A stretch of DNA of 60,000 nucleotides, from the NCBI GenBank assembly GCA_903813345.2, contig CAIIXF020000005.1, forward strand, positions 35,903,375 to 35,963,374, in the 5' to 3' direction. The position numbers were made by a program, and so were the translations under genes. Below, in pieces: positions 59,500-60,000 of the stretch. The notes under the pieces are model-generated. The model did not search any database. It had not been told where the DNA came from and saw only the letters and a program-made list of their open reading frames with translations. Positions within the stretch are counted from its first letter, which is position 1, and each line of letters starts with the position of its first letter. Source of the stretch: Owenia fusiformis (Eukaryota > Annelida > Polychaeta > Sabellida > Oweniidae).

Positions 59500-59735
59500 T
59501 TCAAGTGACGTCACAGATTTCCCGGAAGTTGCTCAGTTCCCGGAACTTGCTGAGACGCCATAGAAAAAATAATCAAAGCAAATTGAATTTTCATCTTCTT
59601 TTCTAATTATTGTCTGGATTGTAGAATATTATTATACATATGTACTAATTTGGGATCGGGATAATGCCTATGACGTTGTGTTTTGCGGACCAATAGAAAA
59701 TTGTCCATTTTATCGTGTTGCATTGCGGGAAATAT
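59500..59735. promoter_or_regulatory. Promoter-like motif cluster: CRE, ETS/STAT-like pair, CCAAT, E2F-like
   Basis: TGACGTCA (CRE) lies at 59506-59513. TTCCCGGAA occurs twice, at 59519-59527 and 59537-59545; the first overlaps CCGGAAGT, the ETS core. ACGCCAT follows near 59555 (ATGGCG on the minus strand, YY1-like). CCAAT is at 59690-59694 and 'ttgcgggaa' (E2F-like) near 59723. This CpG-containing cluster contrasts with the AT-rich surroundings and sits upstream of the minus-strand candidate exon at 59149-59349. It could drive either direction. No TATA box was identified. Confidence 0.45.
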
Positions 59736-60000
59736 TTATGTTAATGGACCAGTAATTTCCTAACGTGAATAGGACTATTGCCTGCAAGGCAGACAATATT
59801 ATATATGTCACTTATCACGAAACAAAATTCCAATAATCAACACAGAAAAATTGAAATATATTGTAAATGTCAATTTTTCATATCTGTACGATTATATATG
59901 GTTTCACTGCACGGTATGTCTCTATATTATCATGCAAATTCCTCTGTACTTCATGGTTCTTTTAGAGGAACATGACCACGGGTTAAAGCTTCAGGAAATT
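59736..60000. other. AT-rich end of window, no supported feature
   Basis: A 65-codon plus frame (59778-59975) starts in the presumed promoter-flanking region and has no recognisable feature. If the promoter is bidirectional, a plus-strand gene may begin here or beyond the window. Confidence 0.4.

Noticed and set aside
1-60000. CRISPR-like arrays
   Set aside because: All tandem arrays are head-to-tail satellites without unique spacers of constant length, and the sequence is eukaryotic in character.

Overview
The window is AT-rich eukaryotic nuclear DNA. It has no long open reading frames, many short frames of 60-130 codons, GT/AG splice-like contexts, abundant minisatellites and decayed non-autonomous DNA transposons. 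Repeats opening with a 'caggcccgta' terminus and long G or C runs are, from general knowledge, common in marine invertebrates such as echinoderms, hemichordates, molluscs and cnidarians. That is the best guess at origin; I cannot name a species. There is no rRNA, convincing tRNA, CRISPR array, operon or bacterial gene organisation.

Layout. 1-5.1 kb: a foldback-like element of about 2.25 kb (1258-3507), a possible Harbinger transposase relic (about 3.8-4.1 kb) and a 63-bp tandem duplication. 5.7-9.3 kb: several small open frames of unknown identity, including a minus-strand frame with a good splice donor. 12-16 kb: a copy of a short dispersed repeat, a four-copy 100-bp tandem repeat and two minus-strand open frames. 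17-21.5 kb: a dimeric higher-order minisatellite, a 17-bp array carrying a palindrome in every unit and a 60-bp satellite of about 15 copies. 21.6-25 kb: candidate minus-strand exons, two perfect hairpins and two MITE copies. 26-30 kb: more MITE-like debris and copies of a 'cttgacacg' repeat family.

34-38 kb: a Tc1/mariner-pogo-like MITE, a 27-bp higher-order minisatellite open on both strands, E2F/NRF1-like sites and a likely first coding exon (start codon at 37821, followed at once by a consensus splice donor). 41-46 kb: three loci resembling the polypurine-tract/LTR junction of Ty3/Gypsy retroelements, plus an 11-copy 56-bp minisatellite. 46-55 kb: further minisatellites, a 95-bp palindromic element with target-site-like repeats and a decayed repeat of about 165 bp. 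59-60 kb: a promoter-like cluster (CRE, ETS/STAT-like, CCAAT, E2F-like) next to a candidate first exon on the minus strand.

Overall this is intergenic or large-intron DNA shaped by repeat turnover. It may hold the 5' ends of two genes (37.8 kb plus strand; about 59.3 kb minus strand) and scattered small exons. No protein was confidently identified, so coding calls are given as candidates with low confidence. No multi-gene system is visible.
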